DNA of 64,000 nt from Trileptium ribeirensis (lineage: Eukaryota; Nematoda; Enoplea; Enoplida; Thoracostomopsidae). The notes beneath the pieces were generated by a model. That model was not told the DNA's origin. It saw only the letters and a program-made list of their open reading frames with translations, and ran no database searches. The DNA lies in assembly GCA_030248225.1 (NCBI GenBank), contig JASANE010000768.1, positions 1 through 64,000 of the forward strand, written 5' to 3'. A program made the position numbers and the translations under genes. Every line of letters begins with the position of its first letter. The stretch's first letter is position 1. Shown here piece after piece: positions 1 through 12,720 of this stretch.

Positions 1-1674
1 TTGCAATGAGTTGTACATATGCATTTCGTTACTATGTTGCGTTACACCTTGTGATAGCATAAGGCATACGTGATAGGATAATCATACACGTAGCACAAAT
101 GTACTACATAAAAATTGTCTCCAAAGTGGTGTTGTCAAAGGAGTTTTATTTGGTAAAATGCCTCCCGTTCAGTTTTGCCACGGCATACTGTCCCTCTATT
201 TGTGTAGCGTCAGTTTTCGCTAGTGAATAGTGTACTTTCTGCTGATTTGTGTTTACAATGTTCACGAGCAATTTGCGATTTGCCTTAAATGTCATAAAGC
301 GATCTTGAATGCGTAAGTTTTTTCAGTTTTCCCGAGAAGTAGTGTCTAGTGTGTAGTAGCATGTTAGCTCTTATCTCCCTAATTTCATCACTGCGACATA
401 CATCGTATTTCAACATGCAGAATACGAACCTCCTTTAGAAAGCCAAGATCTAACCCCATAAAAGTTATCAATTACGTTAAACGGTACGGCAGCACCAGTG
501 TCGTCAATATGTTTTGTTTTAGCACGCGCATGAAGTCCTTTTGATTAATCAGATGTATTTTGTATATGTGACGTCGAGCTTGGTACGGTGCCCTTGCCGT
601 TATGGCTTCGTTGAAACGTTTACTGATAAACTAAAGAATAGCACCAGTTGTTTGGTCTCATGCCTCGCATAGCAGCCCTGATTCTTTAGTTGACCTCAGT
701 GTTAAAGCTGTGTCGCCGTCGCGTGTAGTTGAAAATCATACCTACAGTAGCTACACATCTTTATACAACTGCAAACTGCAATTACCGGTGATAGGGATTC
801 TTTATTTGCGCGATATGGGCAATATTTTTCATTCACCTGATTTTTTTGCATAATCACAGCCGTTCAACACTACTCGTACGGTTTTTGTGTCCACACATGA
901 AAATTTAACAAAACCCACATCCAATGTTAGAATATTGCTGTCCGGGTTTTGGATTTAGCTCTGCGGTAGCACGGTGTCCTCTGGGAATATGCGACGCCAA
1001 AATATTCTTAGGCCTTCTGTCACTATAGCCTACAGATAGGGGACTGCTCAAAGTATCTTGATGTTCGTTAGACACGCTCAGAAGAGGCCTGCACAGTATT
1101 AGCAGTTGCCCGGAGTCAGTATAGCAGTTTCTATACTAGAATTTAATCTGCATCTTTGTGACAGTATATTAATGATGTGTGTCTTGAATACTACAAAATT
1201 GATAGATGGGCGTGTTACACAGCTAGTATTTCACCAAATCCCTGTGTACGTATGACGTATCTGTCACTGAGGTACGCACGACAATATTCAGTCACGAATG
1301 CCGCAGCCAGGCTGCAAACAACTCGTCATAAAATCTTAAGGTTGCTTGATTGAGTCATATATACACAAAATTTATCATGGCCGCCGAGATTTATTTTCAC
1401 CAGAGCCGGCCTGTTCTAATCAAGTCATGCGTTTGCGATAAGGTTAATTTAGAAATCCTTGATTCTCCAACCACCTTTTCGCATAGAAACGGAGTATATG
1501 GGATATATGGAGCCTTATGTGTCTTTTGCAGTAATATTACTATCGAGAAAGGATACACTCTTATATACACGCGTCTCCGTGCTGTTGTTTTCATTTCTTA
1601 TTTCTTGATGTTTGTGCTTTTGCCAAGCGTTGTTTCGTCAGATTCGTCTAGTCTATGAAGTCCTTTGTACTAGG
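1..1674. other. No recognisable gene or repeat
   Basis: AT-rich sequence with only short open frames that have no protein-like composition and no motif I recognise. I see no tRNA, tandem repeat or transposon end here. Confidence 0.5.
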
Positions 1675-2470
1675 ACCAGTTCTGGCCCTACGGGATCCCA
1701 GCTGCACCACCCTCAATTTTCACTGTGGTGCCAGGACAACCCCGGCTTACACGATTCCCCGGTGGACCCCGGACCGACCGATGGGAACCGCTTAGCTTAG
1801 CAGGCTGCCGCGGGTTTACCAGGATGTTCGGCCTGGCCCTATAGTGGCCCACGTATCTAGTGGCATGGAGGTCCCCCTTGAGGGAGGGTCATCCCTTAAG
1901 CCTGCTCACAGGTAATAAGGCTGACCCGTCATTCCCTCGATTTTCGGCTATTGGATCTTATATCCTATATCAAAATCAAAATTTTCCTAGCGGTAGGCGC
2001 TCAGGGCGCTGTTTTCTCATAGGGATATCGGCACATTTTTGCCGATATCTCAGGATCTAAAAACAGCAGGCGGTCAGGGTAGGAGCAAGATTATGCCCTG
2101 GCAGACCGGCTGCTGAGGAAATTAAAATTTTAAACGTATCTCCCACGAGAGGCCCCTTAGAGGCCGATTTAGACGCACAATACTGGGAATTTTGGTGTCC
2201 CATTTAAGTTTATGGGATCCTGAGCGGACCCGTGGGAGTGGGCGACCCCCGGTTTTCAACCAAACAGTTAGGGTGGGACCCGATAAATGTACTGGGGTCC
2301 AAAAATCGGGGACTTTTGGTTATTTTAGGTGCCCTTTAGGACTTAGAAAATTGGAGGCTTAAATGCCTGTTCGGGGGTCCATAAGTGCTTAGGAGAGCCA
2401 AAATTTTTTGACCCGTCTGGCCTATTTGACACCCCTAGAAGATCCGTAAAACGGTTTGGTCACCCCCTTC
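1675..2470. other. GC-rich unassigned segment, probably an old mobile-element insertion
   Basis: This stretch is clearly richer in G and C than its flanks, with many runs of C and G and no coherent reading frame. It contains a perfect 10-bp stem (GATATCGGCA at 2024-2033, TGCCGATATC at 2040-2049) with a 6-base loop. The composition resembles the GC-rich ends of hAT elements such as the one at 19366-19933, but I found no terminal repeats or target duplication, so its class stays open. Confidence 0.3.
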
Positions 2471-5400
2471 CCTTGAGTTTAGCAGAAAACCCGAAATTTT
2501 GACTTTTGCTTTGCACGCTAAAATAGTGCCTTAGAAATTTTGTGTCCCGCGCTATTCGCCCTTTTACCTTTTTAAGGCTGGAAGTTTCTGTTCTCTTAAA
2601 ATGAGCGACCACTTTACCCTTTCCCCACATAAATACCTGCAGATAAGTACACTGGATAAGCATAAATGCACCACAGCTATTGACAATTAATTACATTCCC
2701 GAGGCGTGTGCGCTGGGACCAAGCTCAAGGCGACCAAATTTTGTCTTGTAACCAAAGATTCCTGAAACATCCGTTGGTCCCCGGCCTCTCCGAGCGCACA
2801 CCCGTCCTTCACAACACGTACAACATATAATATAATATGTAAAACAGTATAAACAAAACACTTCATCAATTCAGTTTCACGAGGAGCGTCCGGACACCCC
2901 TAATCATGATGCTTTTCTTTTGATTTCGGTGCCAGAATCAGCCCGGGCACATTCGAGTGGTGGAGTGTGACCTTACAAGTACCATACAAATGAGGTACAA
3001 TTGTTTATTTTATAACAACAGTAATAACACTACACAATTACTATCTAATACGGAGGTCACACTACACCGGTTTCCAGTCGCTCGTTCCCTTCCTCCCTTG
3101 CAATTTTGAATACTTTCCACGCGTTTTATCATTTTCATAAAATTTGGGCTGTTACACTTTACTAGAGTTTGATTTGTTGTTTATGTTTCAATACTTTCGA
3201 CAACCGTTAAAATATTTGTAGCCTGTAAATATCCACAGGTCTTGCTCCTGATATCTGCAGAGCCGCTAAGAGCACCTTATTTTTTATAACGAAGCAGAGA
3301 AGTATATAATCAAGATCGATCTTTGCGTTCACAAGTCTCGCAAGTGCTACCTAATGTTCGTCAAGCACGCAATCAAAGTTGTCAAGGCGAGTTGTCACCA
3401 AAGTTTGGATGCAGCTAATTGTGTATAACCAGAGGTATTGTCCAAGTTGGTGACGCTCGACATGGTCCATACTACCTTATCAGAGACACAGGTTCAGTCT
3501 TTCGCTGTTGCAGACGACTAGGGGACCATAAATATAAAAAGATCGAAAAATCTTACGATATTGACTAATAATGAAATTTATTTCGGTGTACTGAAACCTT
3601 CGGAGATCAATTTTTTACAGCATGAAAATTGTACAAAGAGTGCATGATGATTCTTGAGAAGAGTATGCCACTCTTTAGCATCACAGTGCAAAGGTATAGA
3701 TTATGAAGCGATTCATTTTGACCTTACCTCCCTTGGTTAGTAAAAAGGATTACCTTCTCACTTTTGGGGGTCATGGTTCTATGGTCAAAAAATTGAAAGG
3801 GGTAACTTCTCCTCAAAACCTATGGGATAAGGGCGAAATGTATCGTGTAGTGTTCGAAGGATTTGCATGGCAGACAAGCGGAAACAGAGAGCAGCTGCTA
3901 CCCCCACCCAGAAATCAAGCCGGGCGCATTCACCAAGATAAGTATATATGTAACAATGGTGAAGAAGAAGTGATCTAACAGCGATCAAACCCTCCAATCG
4001 CTGGTAGTGATATGTTTCGATCTTAGTGCAGAAATCCTGCAAAATCGATCAGTTAGATAAGAATTCTGAACTGTTTTGTATTATGCGGTGCTCACGGTAT
4101 AATGGCCCCTGCGTTTGGAACCCATGTACACCACACAGTGCCAGGCACACTATCGACAACAGGTGTCTTATACACCCCATGTTTTTAATAAATTTTTTCA
4201 AAGGGGACTAGCTAGGGGTATTGCCATTTCTCGACAGGGTCAAGCACACTGTGTCTTCTGGCAGTTTTATTGACAGTGTTCGGTAATATTTTACCAGCGT
4301 TCATATGGCCTAGATACAAATATCGAGAATTTAAAAAAAAACTACACAGGACAGTTGACTAACAAACCGCATTAGCTACATAGGTCCGTTATAGTTAATT
4401 CTCGCAAATTGGTAGCTAATAGCGTGTACGACACTGTAAAGAAAACCTGTAGTAGTTAGGGGTGTATCGTACACCCTCGTCAATTGATTTACAGTATGGG
4501 TGTCAACCTGGCTGTCTATACGGTAGGGTCCCGACTACAGGGGGAGACAAGTTCCAAACAGCGGGGACATTATAACGTGATCGTCGCATTACAAACGTTT
4601 AGAAGAGGCTTATCGCCCACATACTCTGGAAGAGCCTTCCACGCAGACATGCTACTGGTCGAAAAACTGTGACACAGTACATCTGTATTACACTTCTTTA
4701 TTCGCAACTTGAAAAGATGGGTTATCGTTTTTGCCTAGGTCAATAATTGAAAAAAGCTTGAGAAAATTAGGCTGGCTTACTGGTGAAGACATTTAAATAT
4801 CATGACCATGGCCAATGTTTGGCCGCAGATGTGGTACGCTACTTTAGGATTTTGTGGGCCCAGATTCAAAACAATACATTTTGGAGGTGAAATTTCTCGT
4901 TCACATTGGTAGCCCAAGTATGTGAACTATTGCGGCCCAAGTATGTGAACTATTGCGGCCCTGCTGTAATCGTAAAGCTGGTTGATCGTAGTCCGCAATA
5001 GCGGCACTCGTGTAGAGTTTAAGACTAATATTTGGTTAAACAGTGTAAGTAGACATAGAATAAGAAGCGCAGGGCTGACAGTTTAGACTGTCAGAATAGC
5101 GTGAAGACAGACTGTAGAAAACGGGCTTTTTACCTCAAATATACAAATTTACGCTCAACTTACGAAACACACAAAGGCAGTCGAAATAAAAAAGTGAAAA
5201 ATAAAATTAATATTATGTCGTCCAAATTTGAAGCATCTCGTGATCGGTTCTTTTAGTTATTATACGGGGTGTTGTCGTTTTATAACAAGCGCAAAGTGTA
5301 AAAAAATGTCTATTTTTGACATAACACTAATTATTTTTCTTCAGTTCATTGGAAACGAAGCTTTGTCGTTAACGTAATTTTATTAGTTAGCAGTATAGTA

Positions 5401-7545
5401 AATGTTTTTTTTCATGATTTTCGATTAATTATATGCCAAGTAATATTTACGTTTCTGAACTATTTATGTATTACCTATTAATATATATTGTAAATCTGAA
5501 TGTATGTGCTACGAAAATTTGGGTCGCTTGTGCTTTGACCATCTGAGTAGTTTCTTTAATTTTGTTTTAATATTTTAATCAAAAATTGGTCTACCGCTAG
5601 CTACGACTTTTCATACCTAATGTGGCGCAATGTTGCAACCTATATTATCGAGAAGTGCATTAAATGTTTATGCATATATGTTTACAATATATATTGAATA
5701 TATATGTGTTGTGTCATACATATGATTGTTTAAAAAATTTAAATCGGATCATTAATGAGTTATATGATTAGACACGTGTTAGGTCTCATTGTTTTATCAT
5801 AAGCTCATTGTAACAAGCACAAATGCAGAAACCTAATATTCAGTTGAAACTTACATGGAGATTGCTTGAGATTTATTTTTCTAACTGAAAAGTGTCGTAT
5901 TAGCTTTGTACCCGATCCCAAAATTCGAAGGTTCTTAATTCCTCTTCAAATGATGAAATCTTGTCCCTCTAATAGTTTTGTAAAGTTCGATAGTTCTCTC
6001 AATTGGTTTGTTTATTGCAATTCGTAGGAAAAAAGAAAACGGCAAGGTCACATTCTGGATAGAACTCTGGACCGCTCGGCAGCAAGACAACGTTCAAGCC
6101 TATCTGCCAGTGGCGCAACGTTTTGGTTATGCTTAAACAGTTTGAATGCTTAGCATTAGTTTCTTATTCTTTAAACCTAAGTTATATACAATCAAATTTG
6201 ATGAATTGAATGTCGCAGTTGAAATTAACGCCAAGTCTCGCGTTACAGGTACGGAGTCCCTCTTGAAGGGTGATTTGACGACCTCTGATATTAAAACACG
6301 GATCCTTAATCATTATATATTTATAATTAATCTGGATTTATCTAGTATGTTATAAGCTAGTTAATCCTGTACTATTTTAGTGTATCTCGCACTCCTCACA
6401 GAACTAGAGTGGAAAATCGAAAAAAGACCACGTTATCGGATGAGTCAAAGTACACGTTATACGCTTCAATAAATTTGTATTATGGGTTGACTGGAGTTTG
6501 ACAAAGATTAAAGCTGTTATTATATTTATATATCATTTGTTTCTTTGAGTTGTTCTTTAATTTTTAAGTCTTGATTTGACAATAAGCTTCAGGGCATCAA
6601 ATTTGGCAGGATTCACATACGCTTGTTGCCAGTTATGGAAACTTCATAGAGTCGTCAAATAGGATAACATTTATTAGCTTTATATGTATCATTCCAAACA
6701 TGCCATGTATAATAGACATCTATTCGACAGAACAGGATAATCTGAGATTATCCACTCCAGGGCACTTAGCATGGTGGTGCAACGCTTCCTAAGATTATGT
6801 TTGCCCACCTTGGTACAAACAATTGAAAAATATCAATCTCACATTCCCAAACTAGGCTGACGTTTTATCTGTAACCAACAGCTATAACTAGATCAGTTGA
6901 ATGTGTTTCCTCTCATTATCGGTTTTCTTAATACATTTTTCTGAATTTTGAATTTTGCAAAGGCTGTTGAAAATATTTCACTTAATGCTGCATTTTATAA
7001 ATATAAAAAATTCTGCACATCCTGAACTTGGCTTCCCCCAAAAAATACAATTAGGCTACTTACCTGAGAGTATCTTAGCCAAATATACATTCTTGTAAGG
7101 TCGTCCGTTTTGTCCCTCTAAGCTAAGACTAAGCGTATGCCTGGGCTCGCAATTAAACACATTATACCCTAACTGTACAATGATCCAGTTTTTCCTTACT
7201 AGTATAGTGGGTTCCTGACACGGTCAAACAATTTTAACTATTAATAAAACACAACTTTGGTCGACGCATACAGTAAGTACGCTGTATGTCCAAAGCTGAC
7301 GAAAGATGTCAAAGCGAAAAATATCGGATATTTTAGTTGTTTGTGACGTAAAATGTGCAAATGACGCAAATAGCAACGTTTAATTTGATACATAGAGGGT
7401 ACATATTTTTTATTGAATAAAGTATTTTTTATATTAAAAGAGTTACAGAGTCGGAATATGTACATACGTCAGTACAAATTAAAATTAGTTAAGTTGTACA
7501 AATTTTAGCCGGCAGTTTATGTTTCTTTCAGCACAATTTCAACTT
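2471..7545. other. Non-coding AT-rich stretch with small inverted and direct repeats
   Basis: No gene recognised. Minor structure: a 13-bp inverted pair with one mismatch (2961-2973 and 3054-3066), a nearby pair around GTGTGCGCT/AGCGCACAC (about 2707 and 2800), and a 23-bp tandem doublet at about 4913-4959. The remainder is AT-rich sequence without coding character. Confidence 0.45.
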
Positions 7546-8111
7546 GTTTTCTGGGCATAAGTCTAATATCGGGGCCCAAGAAATGAAAAAAATTTTTTGC
7601 TCCGATTTGCCTAAAATTTTGCATACGGGGGTTTTCCAGTCAGCCAGCAACGCAGCGCCCAGTGGGTGGTAGGACGGGGTATGGGGCGGAAACTCCGCCA
7701 AGCAAAGATTTGCTTGACTGTCCCAAGCCAGCAAAAGGAGGAGGGACGCCCGAATTCCAGCTCTATGTTCGCAAAGTGTATTATGAAGAAGGACTCTCGA
7801 CGAAATTTAAGAGATGCTGCTTAGTTGCGCTCACCAAGCTGCACTGCATCAAATCCAAAAAGTAAGTTGAATATGTTGATTTTTCTGTTGGCATCAAAAA
7901 ATGGTTTTGGGTGAATTTCGGCAAAAAAAATTTTTTTCAAAATTTTTTGGGTCAAAAAAAATTTTTTTGGTCAAAAAATTTTTTTTCGCTAAAAGTGTCA
8001 AAAATGAATTCCCCATACTGGAAAACCCCCGTATGCAAAATTTTAGGCAAATCGGAGCAAAAAATTTTTTTCATTTCTTGGGCCCCGATATTAGACTTAT
8101 GCCGTTTTCTG
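7546..8111. mobile_element. Short non-autonomous DNA transposon (MITE-like) with 87-bp terminal inverted repeats
   Basis: The element spans 7554-8103. Its first 87 bases (7554-7640) are, as far as I can align by eye, an exact reverse complement of its last 87 (8017-8103). Both ends are directly abutted by the same 8 bases, GTTTTCTG, at 7546-7553 and 8104-8111, as expected of a target-site duplication. The ends begin GGCATAAGTC. The ~375-bp interior has no transposase frame I recognise and includes A/T-rich low-complexity sequence. An 8-bp duplication is known for hAT and Merlin elements among others. The ends lack the CAG start usual for hAT, and a GG start would fit Merlin, but the superfamily is unproven. 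The undamaged arms suggest recent insertion. Confidence 0.85.
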
Positions 8112-9501
8112 TAGTAAACTTTTCTATTTCGGTCATAATAAATTATTCGACTTCAGTATATTGTGTAGACAAAACTAGATAGATGGTATACATTCATAAA
8201 GGATCTTATTTTGAGTTCAAATTTAGTAAAGCAAAATCAAAATCATAGTCTAAGGCGAAATTTTTGGAGGCTGTGCCAAAAATTTATTACAACTTTATTA
8301 CGTACACAATATTTGAATGAATATATGTTTTTGTTTGTTTGTTTGTTTGTTATGCGTTTTATGTAAATGAGTTTCGGATTTTTCTATAAGTTTGTTTTTA
8401 TTATAAGCTAGTATAATAAAAACCGAATGTAGGTTTTTAGATAAAACTGCGGGATATTAAAACCTCTATCTTTTAGACAACGCGCTATTTTCTATACAAC
8501 CTTTTCCATTAGGGTTTTACCTATATGACAGATATACCATAGGCGGTAGTGAACTTATAACAGAGAAGTAAATTACTGTTGTGGGAAGACTTAATAACAA
8601 TGTGGATTTACGAAATGGCAAAGATAACAAAAATTGTGCGTTCTAAAAATCAATTACAAGCAGCATATGGTTTCCTGTATATGCTAAGGCAAAGCATTTA
8701 AGTTTTAAGTCTTACATAAGCGATAAATTAAGCCTAAACTGAAGTCGGCATGTGCAGCTTCTGAAGTCCAGCCATTGCGCTAAGTTATTCTTTTTTTATA
8801 GCTATATATTGTCTTGCCACGAAACGTGACATAACTCCTGTCGATTGTGCAACCACATATTTTTACAGATAGCAACAACATTTAGTTATATTTTCATTTG
8901 GTATTCTTCACAGTGCTGACAAATAACCCACTTTTATACATCTAAAGTTAGACATTTATCTCGATGCAACTTTTTACCAAAAAAACTTAGCAACAACTTT
9001 AAAAATATATCATATAATACTTTTAAACTGTGAAATTTACAATGTTAAAATGTACTTCGGTCTTTAAACTATTATAATTTGGTGGGTATAAGTTAGGATA
9101 ACATAACATTTGGCTTTGGTTGTATTAAAACGGTAGTTAGTACTAATTTACCCATCATAATGCCACAATGTCAGACCACGCAGAGAAACAACTGTCAAAA
9201 ATATTTATATATTTTTGCGATCATTGAAACTTTATAATAAGTTACGTAATTAGTAAATAAACCGTTTTTCTCTAACGTAGGAAACGAATTCATACAAATA
9301 ATTTTAGTTTAAATAGTTGTAAATTCACGTTATATAAATAACTTTATTTATAATTTACAAATCAGCATTTGTACTTTATTATGCCTATATCGAATTCTTT
9401 TTTATGACTATTCTTTTAAAATTTCTAAACTTCTGACTGCTTGGAAATTATTACTGCAAGTGTCACTGATAATATAGAACGAATGCATTGTGGATCTATT
9501 G
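8112..9501. other. No gene recognised
   Basis: AT-rich sequence with a short TTTG tandem run near 8332-8352. No coding signal or element ends seen. Confidence 0.45.
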
Positions 9502-9893
9502 TAATACTTCAGCTGACAGAATTTGAAAACATCGGTACGTTAATTTGAAAACTAAAATCATAATTTAAAAGCAGAAACATACGTCAGAAACCATGTCCAA
9601 GACCAAATGAGGGGCGCAAAGTTTTATTGCTAAATACTTCAGCTGACAGAATTTGAAAACATCGGTACATTAATTTGAAAACTAAAATCATAATTTAAAA
9701 GCAGAAACATACGTCAGAAACCATGTCCAAGACCAAATGAGGGGCGCAAAGTTTTATTGCTAAATAGTTCAGCTGACAGAATTTGAAAACATCGGTACGT
9801 TAATTTGAAAACTAAGATCATAATTTAAAAGCAGAAACATACGTCAGAAACCATGTCCAAGACCAAATGAGGGGCGCAAAGTTTTATTGCTAA
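9502..9893. repeat. 130-bp tandem repeat, three copies
   Basis: Three head-to-tail copies start near 9502, 9632 and 9762 and differ at only a few positions. Each carries CAGCTGACAGAATTTG near its start and ends GTTTTATTGCTAA. No sustained reading frame runs through the unit, and its origin is unknown. Confidence 0.9.
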
Positions 9894-10492
9894 AAATAAC
9901 AGCTTTGGGCAGAGAGAAACATCGTATTATGGCAGCTTGGTCATCCGCTTAGTATGTAGCTCGTAAAAACCTCAGTTTAGGCTAATGCTCAGGCTAGGGT
10001 TTAGTATATCGAAGCCTGAATAGCCTGTGTATATTTTAAGTGCCTCAGCTCGACTTTGGCCAAAATTGACAATTTTTTGAATAAGCAAACCAACAAGAAA
10101 TATAGGCCTTATTTAGGTTTTCATTTTAATAACAAAGTACGAAGTATATATTTTGTTATTAACTGCAATAAGTGAATACGTGGTACGGAAGGTACTGAAT
10201 ATGACACATTGATAGTCTTGCTAAAACAAATGCCAAATTTATGTTATAACGTTACATCTGTTTGAAACCAAAGTAGCTCTGACATGCCCTTGTCGGGCAC
10301 ATTGCATCGTACAGGCACCGTTTTAGAATACAATTTTCTCGCATTTTCCATCACGAAACTGAGTTGAGTTCAGTTGAAAATAAGCTCATCATCGGATGCA
10401 CTTTAAATAAACATTATTTTATAAATTCCAGAATTAAATTAAAATTTGCGTTTTTTTCTAAAAGCCGATAGCATATATAGTAGCCTATAGGT
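9894..10492. other. No gene recognised
   Basis: AT-rich spacer between two small tandem repeats; nothing further seen. Confidence 0.4.
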
Positions 10493-10744
10493 CACTGGAT
10501 TTGGGGGTGTATGCTTACTGGTACGAGGATTCACATACCCATTTTTCATTCCGCTGTAAATGGTATAAAAACTAGGTTGGAAGAATAGAACTGGATTCTG
10601 AGTTCTCGCGGTTATTGGCACTGGATATGTGGGTGTATGCTTACTGGTACGAGGATTCACATACCCATTTTTCATTCCGCTGTAAATGGTATAAAAACTA
10701 GGTTGGAAGAATAGAACTGGATTCTGAGTTCTCGCGGTTATTGG
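10493..10744. repeat. 126-bp tandem duplication, two copies
   Basis: Copies at 10493-10618 and 10619-10744 are almost identical. Because 126 is a multiple of three, a minus-strand frame stays open across both and gives a 42-residue repeated peptide. There is no supporting motif or splice context, so I treat this frame as incidental. Confidence 0.85.
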
Positions 10745-12033
10745 CTTGTCATCCACGAAACTTACGCAACAATGTCTTATATGGCGATATTTAGATATGC
10801 AAATATAAGTCATAAATATCTGCAGTGTATATTAATTAGGCAAGTGAGATTTTGCAGTCTCGTTATTAGGATTCCTGTATAAATATTGAGCTAGTTGTCC
10901 TGTAACATAGCTTTAGTCTGTGAACAATAACATGCTGGCTCGGTACCAGAGTTTCTTTTATTGAAGTATATCATTGGTGCCCACTGTCGGTTTAGTAGGT
11001 AGATGGCTCCTGTGCGGATGGAGCATGCGCTGTGCGAGGAGGTCGTGCTACAGGGGTGCTAACGGAAAATTCTACCATTCCCTCTATTTTCCATTATTTG
11101 TCCTCATAATTTTGTAGTTTTTGACCATAATTGCAAAAACTTACGGCGCGCTATTAGGGCATTGCGAAGTACAGAGGAAGGTGAATATGGTTTAGGGTGC
11201 GGGTTGTTAGACGGCACCCCGCCTTTTGGACTCCTGTGATATATAACTCTAGAAATTCCTTAAAATATTTTTGTCTGAAACAATTTTTTGTCGGATATTT
11301 TAATTGTAAATTTACGTCTATACTGTTTATAAAATATAAAGATTGGAGCAGAAAGTGATGCGTCCATCTTTATCGCTCATATCAGGAGCTAACCTCTAAT
11401 TTATTGTACAAACACACAGTACATCATTCCGGATAAAACATAAAGTGCTCGTGCATTTAATAGAGCTAAAGCAATTATACCATCGCTTTCGGAAAGTGTA
11501 CAGACAGTTTGCACATTGAACGCAACTAGAAATCAAGGTTTTAACGTCTTCAAACTTGCGACCTGCACTCATCGATGCTGAATTTACTGTTTTACGACCA
11601 ACATTGCTTCAAAACAATAAACGTAAAAAAATGTGCTACTGCATTCTGATATTATATTTTCCAGCAATAATAATGGTTCTGCAGTTTTTACGTGGAATTG
11701 TAAGTCTTTAAACGATACATCACATTTAGGGCAAAAACTTTGTTTTAGCAGAATAAGCGTTGATAATATTAACAGTAAATGTTTGGCTGCAGAGCTATTA
11801 TACTTTTGTAAAACTTCTAGTAAGTACTTAACAGCGCTAAATAAATCCCAAACAAATTAATCAAAGCATTGGTAAAACATATAAATTGTCAACTAAAAAT
11901 TTTGCTATCTGTTGTTTAATTTTAGCGAATTTTGTCAAGAGTCCATGTGGGGGGAGGCTTGAAGAAGAGTATGATACACATGTCACACTATATTATATAT
12001 CGTGGGATGACATCATTGCATAATTTATCTTTT
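10745..12033. other. No gene recognised
   Basis: Mostly AT-rich. A stretch at about 11070-11130 (CCTCATAATTTTG followed by CATAATTGC) resembles 41530-41590 in the transporter intron at roughly 70 percent by eye, so it may be a dispersed repeat. No coding content identified. Confidence 0.35.
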
Positions 12034-12720
12034 TTAGGGATGCGAGAATGTTTTCCACTGTTGTCCTGTCCTCTCAACTCAGTCGTGTCTCTCCTCCCAA
12101 CTTTTATTTTGCCCCAATGTTCCAATTGTCCCCAATTGTTAGAAAAGTCCAATCGTCTGTTTTTCCCCATTTCAGCGGTTGTCGCAATTATCTATCTTTC
12201 CAACTGTCACAGTTGTCTGGCTGTCCCAAATGACTTGCTGTCCAGTTTGTCACGATTGTCCCCTGTGGCAATTGTCTTGCGTTCCCAATTGTTGCAATTG
12301 TCTCTCTTTTACAATTGCTGCAATTGTCTTGCTTTCCGAATTGTCGTAGAAGTCACCCTTTGCTAAAATATTTCAAAACTGTTGTATGTGTACTCAGTAG
12401 ATACAACCATTTTATAGCTAATTGCAGCAGAGAATTGGAAAGTCTTTAAAAGCCTTTGCGACAATTGGAAACGAGAAACAATTCGGAGGACATGCGACAA
12501 TTGAGAAAGAGAACCATTTGGAACAGCACGACGACAACATCATTTGGAAGGAAGATTGAAACAAAATACAATGGCGGCAGTTGGACAACGGGAGAATTGC
12601 TACAAGTGGGAAAGAGAGGCAATTAGGACAAATGGGAAAGCAAGAAGTCGAATTTGCGACAAACTTGAAAAAGAGACAATTGGGACAGCGGGGCAACTGA
12701 GAAAATTGAGACATTTGCGC
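12034..12720. repeat. Fold-back of a degenerate minisatellite around CAATTGTC
   Basis: From about 12040 to 12355 the plus strand repeats variants of CAATTGTC followed by C/T-rich bases at roughly 15-25-bp intervals. From about 12424 to 12720 the complementary form (GACAATTGGAAAG and variants) recurs in the same manner. The two halves are inverted about a spacer at 12360-12420. The open frames on both strands follow from the pyrimidine/purine asymmetry and look like low-complexity Cys/Ser/Leu-rich peptide, not a gene. Confidence 0.7.

Noticed and set aside
7901..8182. Open frame of Phe/Lys-rich sequence
   Set aside because: It spans A/T-rich low-complexity sequence and the right inverted arm of the 7554-8103 transposon.
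10439..10813. A 124-codon minus-strand frame with an internal peptide repeat
   Set aside because: It is explained by the in-frame 126-bp duplication. No domain, start or splice evidence supports it.
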